A stretch of 26,776 nt of DNA from Bacteroidota bacterium (lineage in GTDB: Bacteria; Bacteroidota; Bacteroidia; UKL13-3): NCBI GenBank assembly GCA_010027395.1, contig RGVD01000007.1, forward strand, positions 1 through 26,776, given 5' to 3'. This document shows, piece by piece, positions 7,646 to 16,757 of the stretch (its first letter is position 1; each line of letters starts with the position of its first letter). Under the pieces are notes generated by a model. The model was not told the DNA's origin. It did no database searches and saw only the letters and a list, made by a program, of their open reading frames with translations. Made by a program: the position numbers and the translations under genes.

Positions 7646-10087
7646 ATGAAGAAACTTTATATTACATTCATACTCCTAAGCGCTATTAGCTTAGTTAAAT
7701 CACAAACCAATCTTAACCTATACAATTTTAAAAATGTAGGTCAAAGCAACTTAATAAACCCGGGTATTCGTCCTCAGGCTAATGTTACGGTTGGTTTTCC
7801 TGGGCTGTATTTCAGCACTCAATCACCTAACATTACTTTGAACGACATATTCGATAAAGGTGAAAATCCAGATTCTACAATTAAGCGCATTGTTCGAGAT
7901 GATAATTTATCTTTTAACAACACCGGTATTTCTTTTGTATTCGATCCTTTATTTGTAGGATTCGCCATCAAGAAAAATTATTTCAGTTTTGGAGCCCAAT
8001 TTAATTTCGATTTTTATGGAAGTCCATCCAAGGATTTAATTGGTTTAACTCAAGGTTCAACTTTTTTCCAAAACGCATTAAATCGTCAAATTAGTTTGGG
8101 TAATTTGGATTTTAACACTACTGCATGGACTGCTTATAATATTGGATATACCAGAGAGATAAACAAAAAACTAAGTGTTGGTATGCGTTTAAAATATCTA
8201 CAAGGGTTTTTTAATGCCAATGTTGAGGAAAGTACATTGCAGTTTTCTACCAATTCTGATTCGTTATATGTGAGGGCTAGTTTCAAAGCTAATACTGCTG
8301 GTGCGGAAGATTTTAGAAAAGCTGGGAATATAAATGATTTGGTGTATGGTGCAAGTAACAATGGACAAAAAGCCCCTGCTGGGTATAATGCCAGCAGTGG
8401 AGATATCATGAGTTATATTAGTAACCGTGGCATTGTTTCAGGAACAGGTTGGGGTATCGACTTAGGTGCTAATTATAAGTTTAATCAGCATACTTCTATT
8501 TCGGCTAGTTTGATTGATTTAGGTTATATCAATTGGAATAAAAACAACAACACATTTAGCATGCCAACTACGATATTTAATTATAAAGGGCAGGATATAA
8601 ATAGCATTGATTCATTAAATAATAGTGAATTTATCAATAATAGATTGAATGCATTGAAAGATTCATTGCTATATAAAGTTTTTGTTCCCAAGGAGTCAGC
8701 AGATGCCTATACAACTTACCTCAATGCCAAATTGTATTTAGGCGCGCAATATGCCTTTAATTATAACAATACCTTCGATTTTGTATTCTTTAATAATTTT
8801 GGTTCTAAGCAATTTAACCCAGCTTTGAGTTTGGCTTTCACCAAGAAAATTTGGTCGATTATGGATATCAGGGTTAGTGGAACATATTATAACAAAACAC
8901 TTAACAATGCAGGACTAGGATTCTCATTAAATCTAGGTGCTTTCCAAACTTATTTGTTTAGCGATAATTTGGTAGCGGCTTTAAATTATGATGATGCCAA
9001 ATTCATAAATGTGAGGACAGGTATTAACTGGAATTTTGGTCGTAATCCAGATAGAGATGGAGACGGAATACCTAATGAAAAGGACAAATGTTGGAAAAAA
9101 TATGGCAGCATAGAAATGAAAGGTTGTCCTGACACAGACAAAGATGGAATTTCAGATGATAAAGATGAGTGTGTGAAGGAAAAAGGAAAGCGCTGTACCA
9201 ATGGCTGTCCTGATTTAGATAAAGATTGCGTTGCTGATTACAAAGATTCTTGTGTGAATGATTCGGGTAGTGTTCGATTAAATGGATGTCCTGATAAAGA
9301 CAAAGATGGCATTGCAGACAAATACGATAATTGTCCTGATGTATTTGGATTAGCCAAATTTGAAGGCTGCCCTGATACAGATAGTGATGGAATTATGGAC
9401 AAAGATGATAATTGTCCAAAAGAGCCAGGAAGCATAGCCAACAAAGGTTGCCCTGATACAGATGGAGACGGCATCCTAGACAAGGATGATGAATGTCCAA
9501 CAGAGCGAGGATTGAAAAGATTTAAAGGTTGCCCTGATATTGATGAGGACGGTGTAATGGATAAGCTTGATTCATGTATGTTTGAAAAAGGCCCTGCTAA
9601 CTTAAATGGTTGTCCTGATTCGGACGGAGATGGTGTGATGGACAAAGAAGACAAATGCCCTCAAGAGTTTGGAACAGCTGCCAACCAAGGTTGCCCTGCT
9701 GTGGTTGATACCAATGTGGTGGTGCTAACAGTTGAAGAAAAGAAAGTAATTAATGAAGCCTTTAGCAATCTTGAGTTTGAAACAGGTACTTCAAAAATCA
9801 AAGAGAGTTCATTAGAGAGTTTAGCTGAATTGGCCACATTATTAGGCGTCAAACCTGAATATAAATTGAGAATATCAGGATATACCGACAATGTGGGTAA
9901 ACCTGCGGCCAATCTGAAGTTGAGCCAAACAAGAGCCAACGCAGTTAGTGATTTCTTGGTTTCAAAAGATGTTGAAAAACCTAGGTTGTTTGCTAAAGGA
10001 TTTGGTTCTAAAAAACCAGTGGCTGATAACAAAACAGCTGAAGGCCGCCAAAGAAACCGTAGGGTCGAGTTTCAGATAATTAAGTAA
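7646..10087 (+). CDS. Outer-membrane protein: DUF5723 barrel, thrombospondin type 3 repeats, OmpA C-terminal domain
   Basis: 813 aa. Residues 1-20 are a signal peptide ending ...VKSQ. Residues 21 to about 465 form a beta-barrel-like region with the SNLINPGIRP opening typical of DUF5723. About 467-685 hold eight calcium-binding thrombospondin type 3 repeats of the DxDxDGxxD...C type. About 695-813 is an OmpA-like peptidoglycan-binding domain, with YTDNVG and LSQTRA supplying the expected Asp748 and Arg763. The protein should span the outer membrane, with the repeats as a rigid Ca-dependent stalk in the periplasm and the OmpA domain gripping the cell wall. It is probably co-transcribed with the lipoprotein upstream (gap 29 nt). 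The third repeat is odd: Gly is replaced by Cys (DLDKDCVAD). A role in gliding or secretion is possible but not shown. Confidence 0.92.
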   Translation: MKKLYITFILLSAISLVKSQTNLNLYNFKNVGQSNLINPGIRPQANVTVGFPGLYFSTQSPNITLNDIFDKGENPDSTIKRIVRDDNLSFNNTGISFVFDPLFVGFAIKKNYFSFGAQFNFDFYGSPSKDLIGLTQGSTFFQNALNRQISLGNLDFNTTAWTAYNIGYTREINKKLSVGMRLKYLQGFFNANVEESTLQFSTNSDSLYVRASFKANTAGAEDFRKAGNINDLVYGASNNGQKAPAGYNASSGDIMSYISNRGIVSGTGWGIDLGANYKFNQHTSISASLIDLGYINWNKNNNTFSMPTTIFNYKGQDINSIDSLNNSEFINNRLNALKDSLLYKVFVPKESADAYTTYLNAKLYLGAQYAFNYNNTFDFVFFNNFGSKQFNPALSLAFTKKIWSIMDIRVSGTYYNKTLNNAGLGFSLNLGAFQTYLFSDNLVAALNYDDAKFINVRTGINWNFGRNPDRDGDGIPNEKDKCWKKYGSIEMKGCPDTDKDGISDDKDECVKEKGKRCTNGCPDLDKDCVADYKDSCVNDSGSVRLNGCPDKDKDGIADKYDNCPDVFGLAKFEGCPDTDSDGIMDKDDNCPKEPGSIANKGCPDTDGDGILDKDDECPTERGLKRFKGCPDIDEDGVMDKLDSCMFEKGPANLNGCPDSDGDGVMDKEDKCPQEFGTAANQGCPAVVDTNVVVLTVEEKKVINEAFSNLEFETGTSKIKESSLESLAELATLLGVKPEYKLRISGYTDNVGKPAANLKLSQTRANAVSDFLVSKDVEKPRLFAKGFGSKKPVADNKTAEGRQRNRRVEFQIIK
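9044..9700 (+). repeat. Eight tandem thrombospondin type 3 coding repeats
   Basis: The repeats encode units of about 25-28 residues, each with a DxDxDG calcium loop, a cysteine just before or after, and a GCPD joint. Units begin near residues 467, 495, 522, 549, 576, 603, 630 and 657. The third unit has Cys for the loop Gly. The antisense strand of this stretch gives long but artefactual reading frames. Confidence 0.85.
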
Positions 10088-10105
10088 GATTTTTTCGCAA
10101 ATATT

Positions 10106-10141
10106 AAGTCCTTGTGAGTTTTTAGCTAAAAGGATTTTTTT
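10106..10141 (+). terminator. Probable terminator after the OmpA-domain gene
   Basis: AAGTCCTT (10106-10113) pairs with AAGGATTT (10130-10137), 8 pairs including one G-U, with a TTAGCTAA palindrome in the loop and a run of T through 10141. It lies 19 nt past the stop, between convergent genes. Confidence 0.55.
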
Positions 10142-10255
10142 GCTGCTTACTTTAACTAAATTTATTAGTTGGGTAATTTGAATTTAAAAATCGATATTAA
10201 AACGAAAGTGGCTAGATATTTAAAACTAGTTTTTGAATGGTTTTGATTTATATGG

Positions 10256-10900
10256 CTAATCAGTAATTTTATTTAAAATCAATTCTGCCATTTCAATGGT
10301 CACTTCATGTCCACCGTCAAATTCTATGTATTGATGCGGTGTGTTTTGATATAATTTTAATAGGGATTCAATTCGGTCCTCTTTTATTAATGAATCGGTC
10401 TTTCCTCTTGCTATTATGCTTGGTATAGTTCCTAATTTACTTGGCAATTTTTTCTGAAACTCCTTGGCTACCTCACCTGCATACAAAACAAAACTTTGAA
10501 ATGAAAAATCATTACTTTCAATCCATCTTGAGGCCGTAGTTACACCTTGCGAAAATCCCAAAATGTTTACCTTAATATTTGATTTTTTATCTAATTCAAG
10601 TGTCAAATAAAGTTGGTTGAGGTATTGGCAATAATCTTTTATTTCGTTTAGTCTATCTTCACTCGACATCCAACTTGCCACCGGATTTCCAGCAAAACCA
10701 CGGGAATAGAATTTATTTAAGCCTTCAGGTGCTATGAAGAAAATGTTATCATTATTTATAGTTTCAAATTTCTGTAATATATCTTTTGCTAATTGGGCAT
10801 ATCCATGAATAATGAACCATACTTCAGTGGTATTTTCATTTAGTGTACCTAACGTATAATACCTAGCTGTTTTTGTTATTTCAATATGCTTTTCTTGCAT
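10256..10900 (-). CDS. Alpha/beta hydrolase (phospholipase/carboxylesterase-like)
   Basis: 214 aa, cytoplasmic (no signal peptide). The serine-hydrolase triad is clear: Ser117 in GFSQG, Asp169 in GKTDSLI, and His198 in GGHEV. The oxyanion region HGYA lies at residues 32-35. This layout and length fit the carboxylesterase / phospholipase family (PF02230-like); the substrate cannot be read from the sequence. The start is ATG at 10900, 5 nt after the stop of the upstream GH3/serine-hydrolase gene, so the two are almost certainly one operon. The shared job is unknown; an intracellular esterase acting on products of wall or glycan turnover is a guess. Confidence 0.85.
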   Translation of the reverse strand: MQEKHIEITKTARYYTLGTLNENTTEVWFIIHGYAQLAKDILQKFETINNDNIFFIAPEGLNKFYSRGFAGNPVASWMSSEDRLNEIKDYCQYLNQLYLTLELDKKSNIKVNILGFSQGVTTASRWIESNDFSFQSFVLYAGEVAKEFQKKLPSKLGTIPSIIARGKTDSLIKEDRIESLLKLYQNTPHQYIEFDGGHEVTIEMAELILNKITD

Positions 10901-10905
10901 GAGAA

Positions 10906-13842
10906 TTATTTCTTTTTTACTGCTTCGTATATGGCATCCTGTAAGCGTGTTCTAACATTTAACTCTGTTAGCTTTTTGTTTTCAGCACTTGGATTTACCC
11001 TATTGGATAAGAAAACAAAAACCAAGTTATTTTTAGGGTCTGCCCATGTACAAGTGCCTGTGAATCCAGTATGTCCAAATGTTTGAGGAGAGCATGAAAG
11101 AGATGTTGGGCTAGCTTTTTCAGCTTCAGTTTCGGGTTTGTCAAATCCTAGGCCTCTTCTATTTCCCTTTTTCATTTGTTTTTTAGTAAATAATTCAACT
11201 GTCGATGATTTAAAGATTTGACGACCACCATAAGTACCACCGTTCAATAGCATTTGCATAATAACTGCCACATCATTTGCATTTGAAAACAAACCTGCAT
11301 GTCCACTTACTCCCCCAAGCATAGCTGCAGCAGGGTCGTGTACAAATCCTTGAAGCAATTGTTTCCTAAAGGTAGTATCCAATTCGGTAGGAACAATCCA
11401 TGCTCTATTAAATATTTTGGTAGGATTAAAAACCATACTTGATAGCTTTAAGGGAGTATAAATATTATCTTTTAGGTATGTTTCAAAATCTTGGTTGCTA
11501 ATCACCTCAACTACTTTCCTTAGCATCATAAAGCCCAAATCACTATAGACATAATTACCTTGTGTTTTTAATTCGCTATTTGCTATGGTGCTCCAAATCT
11601 CTTTCTCGTAATCCTTATATATATAGATACTATCAGCAACCTGAATGGTGTATAGACTGTCTTTTGTTTTTGAGTAAATATATGGGTTTAGTTGTCCAGC
11701 TATCAATGTTTTCTTATAGAATGGAATGAAAGGAAATAAGCCTGCTTGATGCAGCATAATGTCTTTGATTTTTAGCTTTTCCTTATCACTCCCTTTTAGC
11801 CAAGGTAAGTATAGCCCTATTTTATCATCAAGGCTTATTTTACCTGTTTCATATAATTTCATCATGGCCAAAGTGGTGCTCATGATTTTGGTTAAGGATG
11901 CAATATCATACAAATGATAATTTGCTACTGGCTTCAATGAATCGTATGTTTGATAACCAAAGGATTTGTAATAAACTACTTTACTATCTTTTGAAACTAG
12001 CACTTGACAGCCTGGCATCGCCTTTTGCCTCATGGCATCATTTATTATGCTATCAATAGCTGTGAAATTGTTTCTTGGTATATCCATTTCTTCTGGATAT
12101 ACATATTCTAGAACATTTAATCTTTCGGTTTCAATGCCGCTGCCTAAAGGAAACGATGGTGTAACAGAAACAGGAAGTTTTCCATTTGTTGGATATGCCC
12201 CAAACAAGGCTTGTGCTGCTAAAGTATTATATACAGGTAGGTCTTCATAAGATACAATGATGTTTCTGAAATTAGTAAAATGTTGTAGAATATAAGGATT
12301 ACCATTATTTACTAAAATACATTTTCTACTTGTGTTAAGTTTATTAATAAAATCAATCTGCTGTTGGGTTAAGCCTAATTTTTTACTTACAAATCTACTT
12401 GTACTATGAAGGCTAATTATAACCAAATTATAGTATTGAAGTTTTTCATACAGCGAATCAAAATTAAATTTGGAATCGTTTTTATCTATTGCATAGAAAT
12501 CACATTTGGTATAGTTGTTTACCATTTGTTGAAAGTCGCTAAGCATTGGATTTCCTACTGCTACGCTCGCTATTTTATACTTATCTGCATCTACCAATGG
12601 AATAATATAATCAGCATTTTTTACAACAGTTACACCGCTTTTAACTACCTTCTTTATGAATAATTCTGATTCACAACAATTTAAATCATCAGATAAATGT
12701 TCACTATTTATAGGTTTGTAATTACCTAATCCACACCAATATTTAGCAGTTAGAATTTTTTTGCAACTCTGATTTACTTGCTCCCATGTTATCTCACCAC
12801 GTTTGATATACTCTTTGATCATGTGTATGCTTTGAGGCACATCTTCAACAAACAATAAAATATCATTACCGGCTGCAAAGGCCTTAGCTGCAATTTCTCC
12901 AGGACTATAAAAGTTACTTACTGCCTTCATGTTTAAACCATCGGTAATAACAATCCCTTCAAATCCCATTTCTTTTTTTAGCAGGCCGTTTATAATCAAA
13001 GGGGATATGGATGATGCTACATTGGGTGTTGAATCTAAAGCAGGCACATATAAATGTGCACTCATCACACTTGCCACATCATGTTTAATAAGTTCTTTAA
13101 AGGGATAAAGTTCTAATGAGTCTAATCTTTTTCTATTTCCTTTAATAACTGGCAAGCCGAAGTGAGAGTCATTTTCGGTATCTCCATGGCCTGGAAAGTG
13201 CTTGGCACAAGCCATCACTTGTTGCTCTTGCATTCCTCTTGCGTAAGCATTTCCGTGCCTAGCAACTATGTATTTGTTCTCTCCAAAACTCCTATCATTA
13301 ATAACTGGATTGGCCATGTTGTTATTTACATCCACATCAGGTGCAAAATTCAAATGAATACCCATTCGCTTGCATTGTTTGCCAATTTCTCTTCCATATT
13401 GTTGGGTAAGTTCAATATCATTAGCAGCCCCTAATATCAACTGTCTTGGGAAAACGGGTACACTATCCAACCTCATACTTAAACCCCATTCACCATCTAT
13501 TCCAATAAGCAAGGGAACTTTACTAATTTTTTGGTATTGATTGGTAAGTTTAGCTTGTTTGTTGGGTGTTCCTTTAAAGAAAATTAAACCCCCTACACCA
13601 ATTTCTTTTATTTGGCATTCTATATCTTGCACATGGCTTTTGTCTTTATTGCTCCATGCTGCTACCATCATCAGTTGAGCAATTTTTTCATCATTGCTTA
13701 ATGCATTTAAAACGGAATCAACCCAAGGATTGCTTTTTGTCCAGTTTATACTTGCCGATTGAGCATGGGTTTCACCGCATACCAATAAGCTTAAAAGCAT
13801 ATATAAAATCTTATTGATCAAGTTGTCTGTATTTGTCTGCAA
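10906..13842 (-). CDS. Exported fusion: GH3 glycosidase (NagZ-like) plus serine beta-lactamase-family hydrolase
   Basis: 978 aa, two enzymes in one chain. A signal peptide ends near residue 28 (...THAQ). Residues about 35-370 are a GH3 domain with the NagZ-type loop KHFPGHGDTENDSH (214-227), supplying the His-Asp acid/base pair, and the nucleophile Asp301 in VITDGLNM; this suggests beta-N-acetylglucosaminidase activity. About 395-570 is a GH3 C-terminal-like domain. About 590-975 is a class C beta-lactamase / DD-peptidase fold with SLTK (649-652), YSD (766-768, in place of the usual YxN) and HTG (924-926). The combination points to peptidoglycan cleavage or recycling outside the cytoplasm. 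The longest frame begins with TTG at 13842; a TTG at 13821 (MINKILYML) or ATG at 13800 are also possible starts. An alpha/beta hydrolase follows 5 nt downstream. Confidence 0.93.
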   Translation of the reverse strand: MQTNTDNLINKILYMLLSLLVCGETHAQSASINWTKSNPWVDSVLNALSNDEKIAQLMMVAAWSNKDKSHVQDIECQIKEIGVGGLIFFKGTPNKQAKLTNQYQKISKVPLLIGIDGEWGLSMRLDSVPVFPRQLILGAANDIELTQQYGREIGKQCKRMGIHLNFAPDVDVNNNMANPVINDRSFGENKYIVARHGNAYARGMQEQQVMACAKHFPGHGDTENDSHFGLPVIKGNRKRLDSLELYPFKELIKHDVASVMSAHLYVPALDSTPNVASSISPLIINGLLKKEMGFEGIVITDGLNMKAVSNFYSPGEIAAKAFAAGNDILLFVEDVPQSIHMIKEYIKRGEITWEQVNQSCKKILTAKYWCGLGNYKPINSEHLSDDLNCCESELFIKKVVKSGVTVVKNADYIIPLVDADKYKIASVAVGNPMLSDFQQMVNNYTKCDFYAIDKNDSKFNFDSLYEKLQYYNLVIISLHSTSRFVSKKLGLTQQQIDFINKLNTSRKCILVNNGNPYILQHFTNFRNIIVSYEDLPVYNTLAAQALFGAYPTNGKLPVSVTPSFPLGSGIETERLNVLEYVYPEEMDIPRNNFTAIDSIINDAMRQKAMPGCQVLVSKDSKVVYYKSFGYQTYDSLKPVANYHLYDIASLTKIMSTTLAMMKLYETGKISLDDKIGLYLPWLKGSDKEKLKIKDIMLHQAGLFPFIPFYKKTLIAGQLNPYIYSKTKDSLYTIQVADSIYIYKDYEKEIWSTIANSELKTQGNYVYSDLGFMMLRKVVEVISNQDFETYLKDNIYTPLKLSSMVFNPTKIFNRAWIVPTELDTTFRKQLLQGFVHDPAAAMLGGVSGHAGLFSNANDVAVIMQMLLNGGTYGGRQIFKSSTVELFTKKQMKKGNRRGLGFDKPETEAEKASPTSLSCSPQTFGHTGFTGTCTWADPKNNLVFVFLSNRVNPSAENKKLTELNVRTRLQDAIYEAVKKK

Positions 13843-13915
13843 AATGCATAAAATAGCCTATTTTATATTCAATTATTTATAAACGGATGTTAAGTATTTT
13901 ATAAATTTAAAAATG

Positions 13916-13949
13916 TTTGAAGTATAATTTCACATTTAAAATATATTTG
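13916..13949 (+). promoter_or_regulatory. Promoter for the M28 peptidase gene
   Basis: TTTG at 13916-13919, 22 nt, then a perfect TATATTTG (13942-13949). The predicted start near 13954 leaves about 15 nt before the ATG at 13970. It lies in the 127-bp divergent gap with the GH3 fusion gene, for which I see no clear promoter. Confidence 0.6.
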
Positions 13950-13969
13950 ACTTCATAAATTAATATTAC

Positions 13970-15334
13970 ATGAAGGTTAAATTTTATTTTTTAGTTTCAT
14001 TTTTTGTAGCCATAACAAACCTAAGTGCACAAAATAAGGATTCAATCATTATCCGAAATTTCTTCAACGAAGCCTTTACCAATGGCAAGTGTTACGCTCA
14101 ACTTGATCACTTGTGCAACAAAATTGGCAATCGTATTAGTGGTTCGAAAAACGCAGCTAAGGCAGTTGAATTTGCTTATGAGTTGTTGAAGAAAGAGGGT
14201 TTTGATTCAGTATGGTTGCAGCCCGTTATGGTCCCTCATTGGGTAAGAGGTGAAAAGGAAATAGGATATTTTGTAAGTAACAAAAAGAAAACAACTGTTC
14301 ATATTTGCGCATTAGGTAATAGTGTTGCCACTGCTAAAGAAGGTATTCAAGCTAAAGTGGTTGAAGTGAAAAACTTTGATGAACTTAAAAAATTAGGTAA
14401 GGAAAAAGTGGAGGGAAATATTGTCTTTTTCAGTCGTCCATTTCCTGATGCCATTATTAACGGTGCTTATGGAATTACAGTTGATCAAAGAGGTCAAGGT
14501 CCTGTTGAAGCCGCTAAATTAGGGGCAATAGGTGTGGTAGTGCGTTCAATGACTCATGCACACGATAACTTTCCTCATACAGGTGCTACTGGTTACAAGG
14601 ATAGTGTTACTAAAATTCCTGGCTGTGCTATAAGCACCATTGATGCTGATATACTCAGTCAAACTCTTAAAGATAATCCATCAACAGAATTTTATTTCAA
14701 ACAAAATTGCGTGATGCTTCCTGATGTATTGTCATATAATGTGGTAGCAGAGATTAAAGGTTCTGAGAAGCCAGATGAAATTATTTTGGTTGGTGGGCAT
14801 CTTGACTCTTGGGATGTAGGAACGGGTGCACATGACGATGGTGCAGGAACTGTTCAAAGTATGGAGGCCTTGCGATTATTTAAAGCAACTGGAATAAAGC
14901 CAAAAAGAACCTTACGTTGTGTGCTGTTTATGAACGAAGAGAATGGTTTGAAAGGTGGTTTGAAATATGCTGAACTGGCTGAGTTAAACAAAGAAAAGCA
15001 TGTGGCAGCTATTGAAACGGATGCCGGTGGATTTATGCCTCGCGAGATTGGCATTGCTGTGTCTGAAGAAAAACTTCTTGGCCTTCAACCATGGCAAAAA
15101 TTATTAGCACCTTATGGTATCCAAACCATCAATATTCATGGAGGAGGAGCAGATATTGGTCCATTGAAAAAACAAGGTGTAGTGATGATAGGTTATCATC
15201 CTGATGGGCAAAAATATTTTGACTACCACCACACAGATGCTGATACTTTTGATAAAGTAAATAAAAGAGAATTACAGTTTGGCGCAGTTACGCTCTCTGG
15301 TCTCATGTGGCTTATCAGCGAATATGGTTTGTAA
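13970..15334 (+). CDS. Secreted M28 family zinc aminopeptidase/carboxypeptidase (PGCP-like)
   Basis: 454 aa with a signal peptide (residues 1-20, ending NLSAQ), so it acts outside the inner membrane. The two-zinc site is complete: His277 and Asp279 in GGHLDSWDVG, Asp289 in HDDGAG, the catalytic and metal glutamates E323/E324 in MNEENG, Asp351 in ETDAGG, and His421 in YHHTDADT. Residues about 110-240 are a PA-like insert domain. This order matches plasma glutamate carboxypeptidase relatives, which release terminal amino acids from peptides. It is a single gene with its own promoter, and it converges on rpiB with only 6 nt between stops. Confidence 0.93.
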   Translation: MKVKFYFLVSFFVAITNLSAQNKDSIIIRNFFNEAFTNGKCYAQLDHLCNKIGNRISGSKNAAKAVEFAYELLKKEGFDSVWLQPVMVPHWVRGEKEIGYFVSNKKKTTVHICALGNSVATAKEGIQAKVVEVKNFDELKKLGKEKVEGNIVFFSRPFPDAIINGAYGITVDQRGQGPVEAAKLGAIGVVVRSMTHAHDNFPHTGATGYKDSVTKIPGCAISTIDADILSQTLKDNPSTEFYFKQNCVMLPDVLSYNVVAEIKGSEKPDEIILVGGHLDSWDVGTGAHDDGAGTVQSMEALRLFKATGIKPKRTLRCVLFMNEENGLKGGLKYAELAELNKEKHVAAIETDAGGFMPREIGIAVSEEKLLGLQPWQKLLAPYGIQTINIHGGGADIGPLKKQGVVMIGYHPDGQKYFDYHHTDADTFDKVNKRELQFGAVTLSGLMWLISEYGL

Positions 15335-15340
15335 TGAGTT

Positions 15341-15769
15341 TTAGCAGCTAATTTTATTTACCCTATTGGCATGTCTTCCACCTTCAAAAGGAGTGCTGAT
15401 AAAAGTTTGTGTGATTTGCTTAGCTAAATCTAAATTGATAAATCTGGCTGGCAAACAAACAATATTAGCATCGTTGTGGGTACGCGCTAATTTGCTTAAC
15501 TCATCTTGCCAACAAATAGCAGCACGAATGCCTTGGTGCTTATTGGCAGCCATGGCAACGCCATTTGCACTACCACAAATCAGTATACCAAGTTCATTTT
15601 CTTTGCTTTCAACTGATAAAGCAACGGGATGCGCAGTATCTGGGTAGTCCATAGATTCGGTTGAGTAGGTTCCAAAATCTATTACTTCATGGCCCATTTC
15701 GTTCAACATGTTTTTAATGGCTTCTTTGTATTCAAATCCTGCGTGATCGCATCCTATGGCTAATTTCAT
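15341..15769 (-). CDS. rpiB: Ribose-5-phosphate isomerase B
   Basis: 142 aa, cytoplasmic. It interconverts ribose-5-phosphate and ribulose-5-phosphate in the pentose phosphate pathway. The opening CDHAGFEYKE (His9) is typical of RpiB, followed by the catalytic Cys65 in ILICGSANGVAMAANK and His98 in RTHNDANIVCLPAR. The active-site loop reads CGSANG where many family members have CGTGIG or CGSGNG, a modest change. The gene lies 11 nt downstream of tatC on the same strand, so a shared transcript is likely although the functions are unrelated. Confidence 0.93.
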   Translation of the reverse strand: MKLAIGCDHAGFEYKEAIKNMLNEMGHEVIDFGTYSTESMDYPDTAHPVALSVESKENELGILICGSANGVAMAANKHQGIRAAICWQDELSKLARTHNDANIVCLPARFINLDLAKQITQTFISTPFEGGRHANRVNKISC

Positions 15770-15780
15770 AAATCTATTTA

Positions 15781-16611
15781 TTATCTTATTCTATTTTTTT
15801 CTACTCTCAATGCTACAAAAATACTTAGTTCATATAAGGCATAAAGTGGCAATGCCATCATAAGCATACTTGCCATATCTGGTGAAGGGGTTATGACAGC
15901 TGCTATGATTAATATGATTACAAAAGAGTGCTTGCGATATTTTCGCATAAAAGTAGCACCTATCAAACCGATTTTAACTAGGAAATACACCAAAATGGGC
16001 ATTTCGAAAATTAATCCAGTTGCAAATGTCATTGTTGAAATAAACGACACGTATGATTCGAGGTTAATTTCATTACTCACCAAATCACTTACCTTGTACG
16101 AACCAAGGAATGAAATAGACATGGGGCTCAGCAGGAAGTACCCAAAAAATATACCCGCAAAGAATAATATCGAGCTGTAAAACACCAATCCTCTTGCATA
16201 TTTTATTTCTTTATTGCTAAGTGCGGGTTTTATAAACGACCAAAATTGCCATAGCACCACTGGAAACGCCACTATCAAACCACCTATAAATGAAATCCAA
16301 AGATGTTGGGTAAACTGGCCCGTCATACTGATGTTTGACAATACAAAACCAATGTCTTTAAAGCAGTATTCATCAGTACCTTTCACCATGTATGAAAGTT
16401 TGCAAAGGGCTTGATAACTTAGAAAATCTTTGTGTAAAGGGCCAAATAACACCACATCAAAAACAAAATGTTTGTTGAGAAACAAGAAAACAGATGCAAT
16501 GGCTATGGCTATTGTTGAGCGAAATAAGTGTTTTCGTAACTCATCAATATGGTCGAAAAAACTCATTTCCTTTTGGTCTTCTCCGTTGTCGTCAATCTGG
16601 TCTAGTGGCAT
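15781..16611 (-). CDS. tatC: Sec-independent protein translocase subunit TatC
   Basis: 276 aa, inner membrane. TatC is the receptor of the twin-arginine pathway and recognises RR signal peptides of folded proteins. Six hydrophobic segments are visible. Family marks include the N-terminal cytoplasmic motif FFDHIDELRK (18-27, with Glu24), FEMP (202-205), matching the conserved transmembrane glutamate, and ITPSPD (240-245) before the last membrane segments. A longer than usual first periplasmic loop (about 52-100) contains three cysteines. The start is ATG at 16611. No tatA or tatB gene is in the window, so its partners lie elsewhere. rpiB follows 11 nt downstream. Confidence 0.95.
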   Translation of the reverse strand: MPLDQIDDNGEDQKEMSFFDHIDELRKHLFRSTIAIAIASVFLFLNKHFVFDVVLFGPLHKDFLSYQALCKLSYMVKGTDEYCFKDIGFVLSNISMTGQFTQHLWISFIGGLIVAFPVVLWQFWSFIKPALSNKEIKYARGLVFYSSILFFAGIFFGYFLLSPMSISFLGSYKVSDLVSNEINLESYVSFISTMTFATGLIFEMPILVYFLVKIGLIGATFMRKYRKHSFVIILIIAAVITPSPDMASMLMMALPLYALYELSIFVALRVEKNRIR

Positions 16612-16690
16612 GTCTATTCAGGTACAATAATAGCATTTCTTAGCGAGGTCTTGAAGTATTTTCTTGATTTTTTTATCCTTTTTACTTCTA

Positions 16691-16739
16691 ATTTAACCAA
16701 GTAAAATGAAAATTGTATTTTTGAATTACTTGGTTAAAT
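16691..16739. repeat. 14-bp perfect inverted repeat and overlapping direct repeat before the ATPase gene
   Basis: ATTTAACCAAGTAA (16691-16704) is repeated in inverse at 16726-16739 with a 21-nt loop. The loop holds a perfect TAnnTTTG match, TATTTTTG (16716-16723). Separately, the 23 bp at 16699-16721 recur directly at 16751-16773 with a single change (G16715 versus A16767), and the second copy includes the ATG of the ATPase gene. The first copy also has an ATG (16706), opening a 16-codon frame, MKIVFLNYLVKYIIIK, that stops at 16756, one base before the ATPase ATG. It could be an operator, a leader hairpin, or the end of an inserted element. Confidence 0.6.
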
Positions 16740-16757
16740 ATATTATTATAAAGTAAA

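Noticed and set aside
9238..9654. 138-codon antisense frame opposite the OmpA-domain gene
   Set aside because: It is the mirror of the DxDxDG repeat region and yields a low-complexity SLSGQPF-type repeat; the plus-strand gene is unambiguous.
9044..9700. CRISPR-like array
   Set aside because: The regularity comes from protein repeats with variable, in-frame codons; there are no identical repeats with unique spacers and no cas genes.
16615..16700. Short minus-strand frame (about 28 codons) just upstream of tatC
   Set aside because: It has only a TTG start within the inverted repeat, no recognisable domain, and no support beyond openness.
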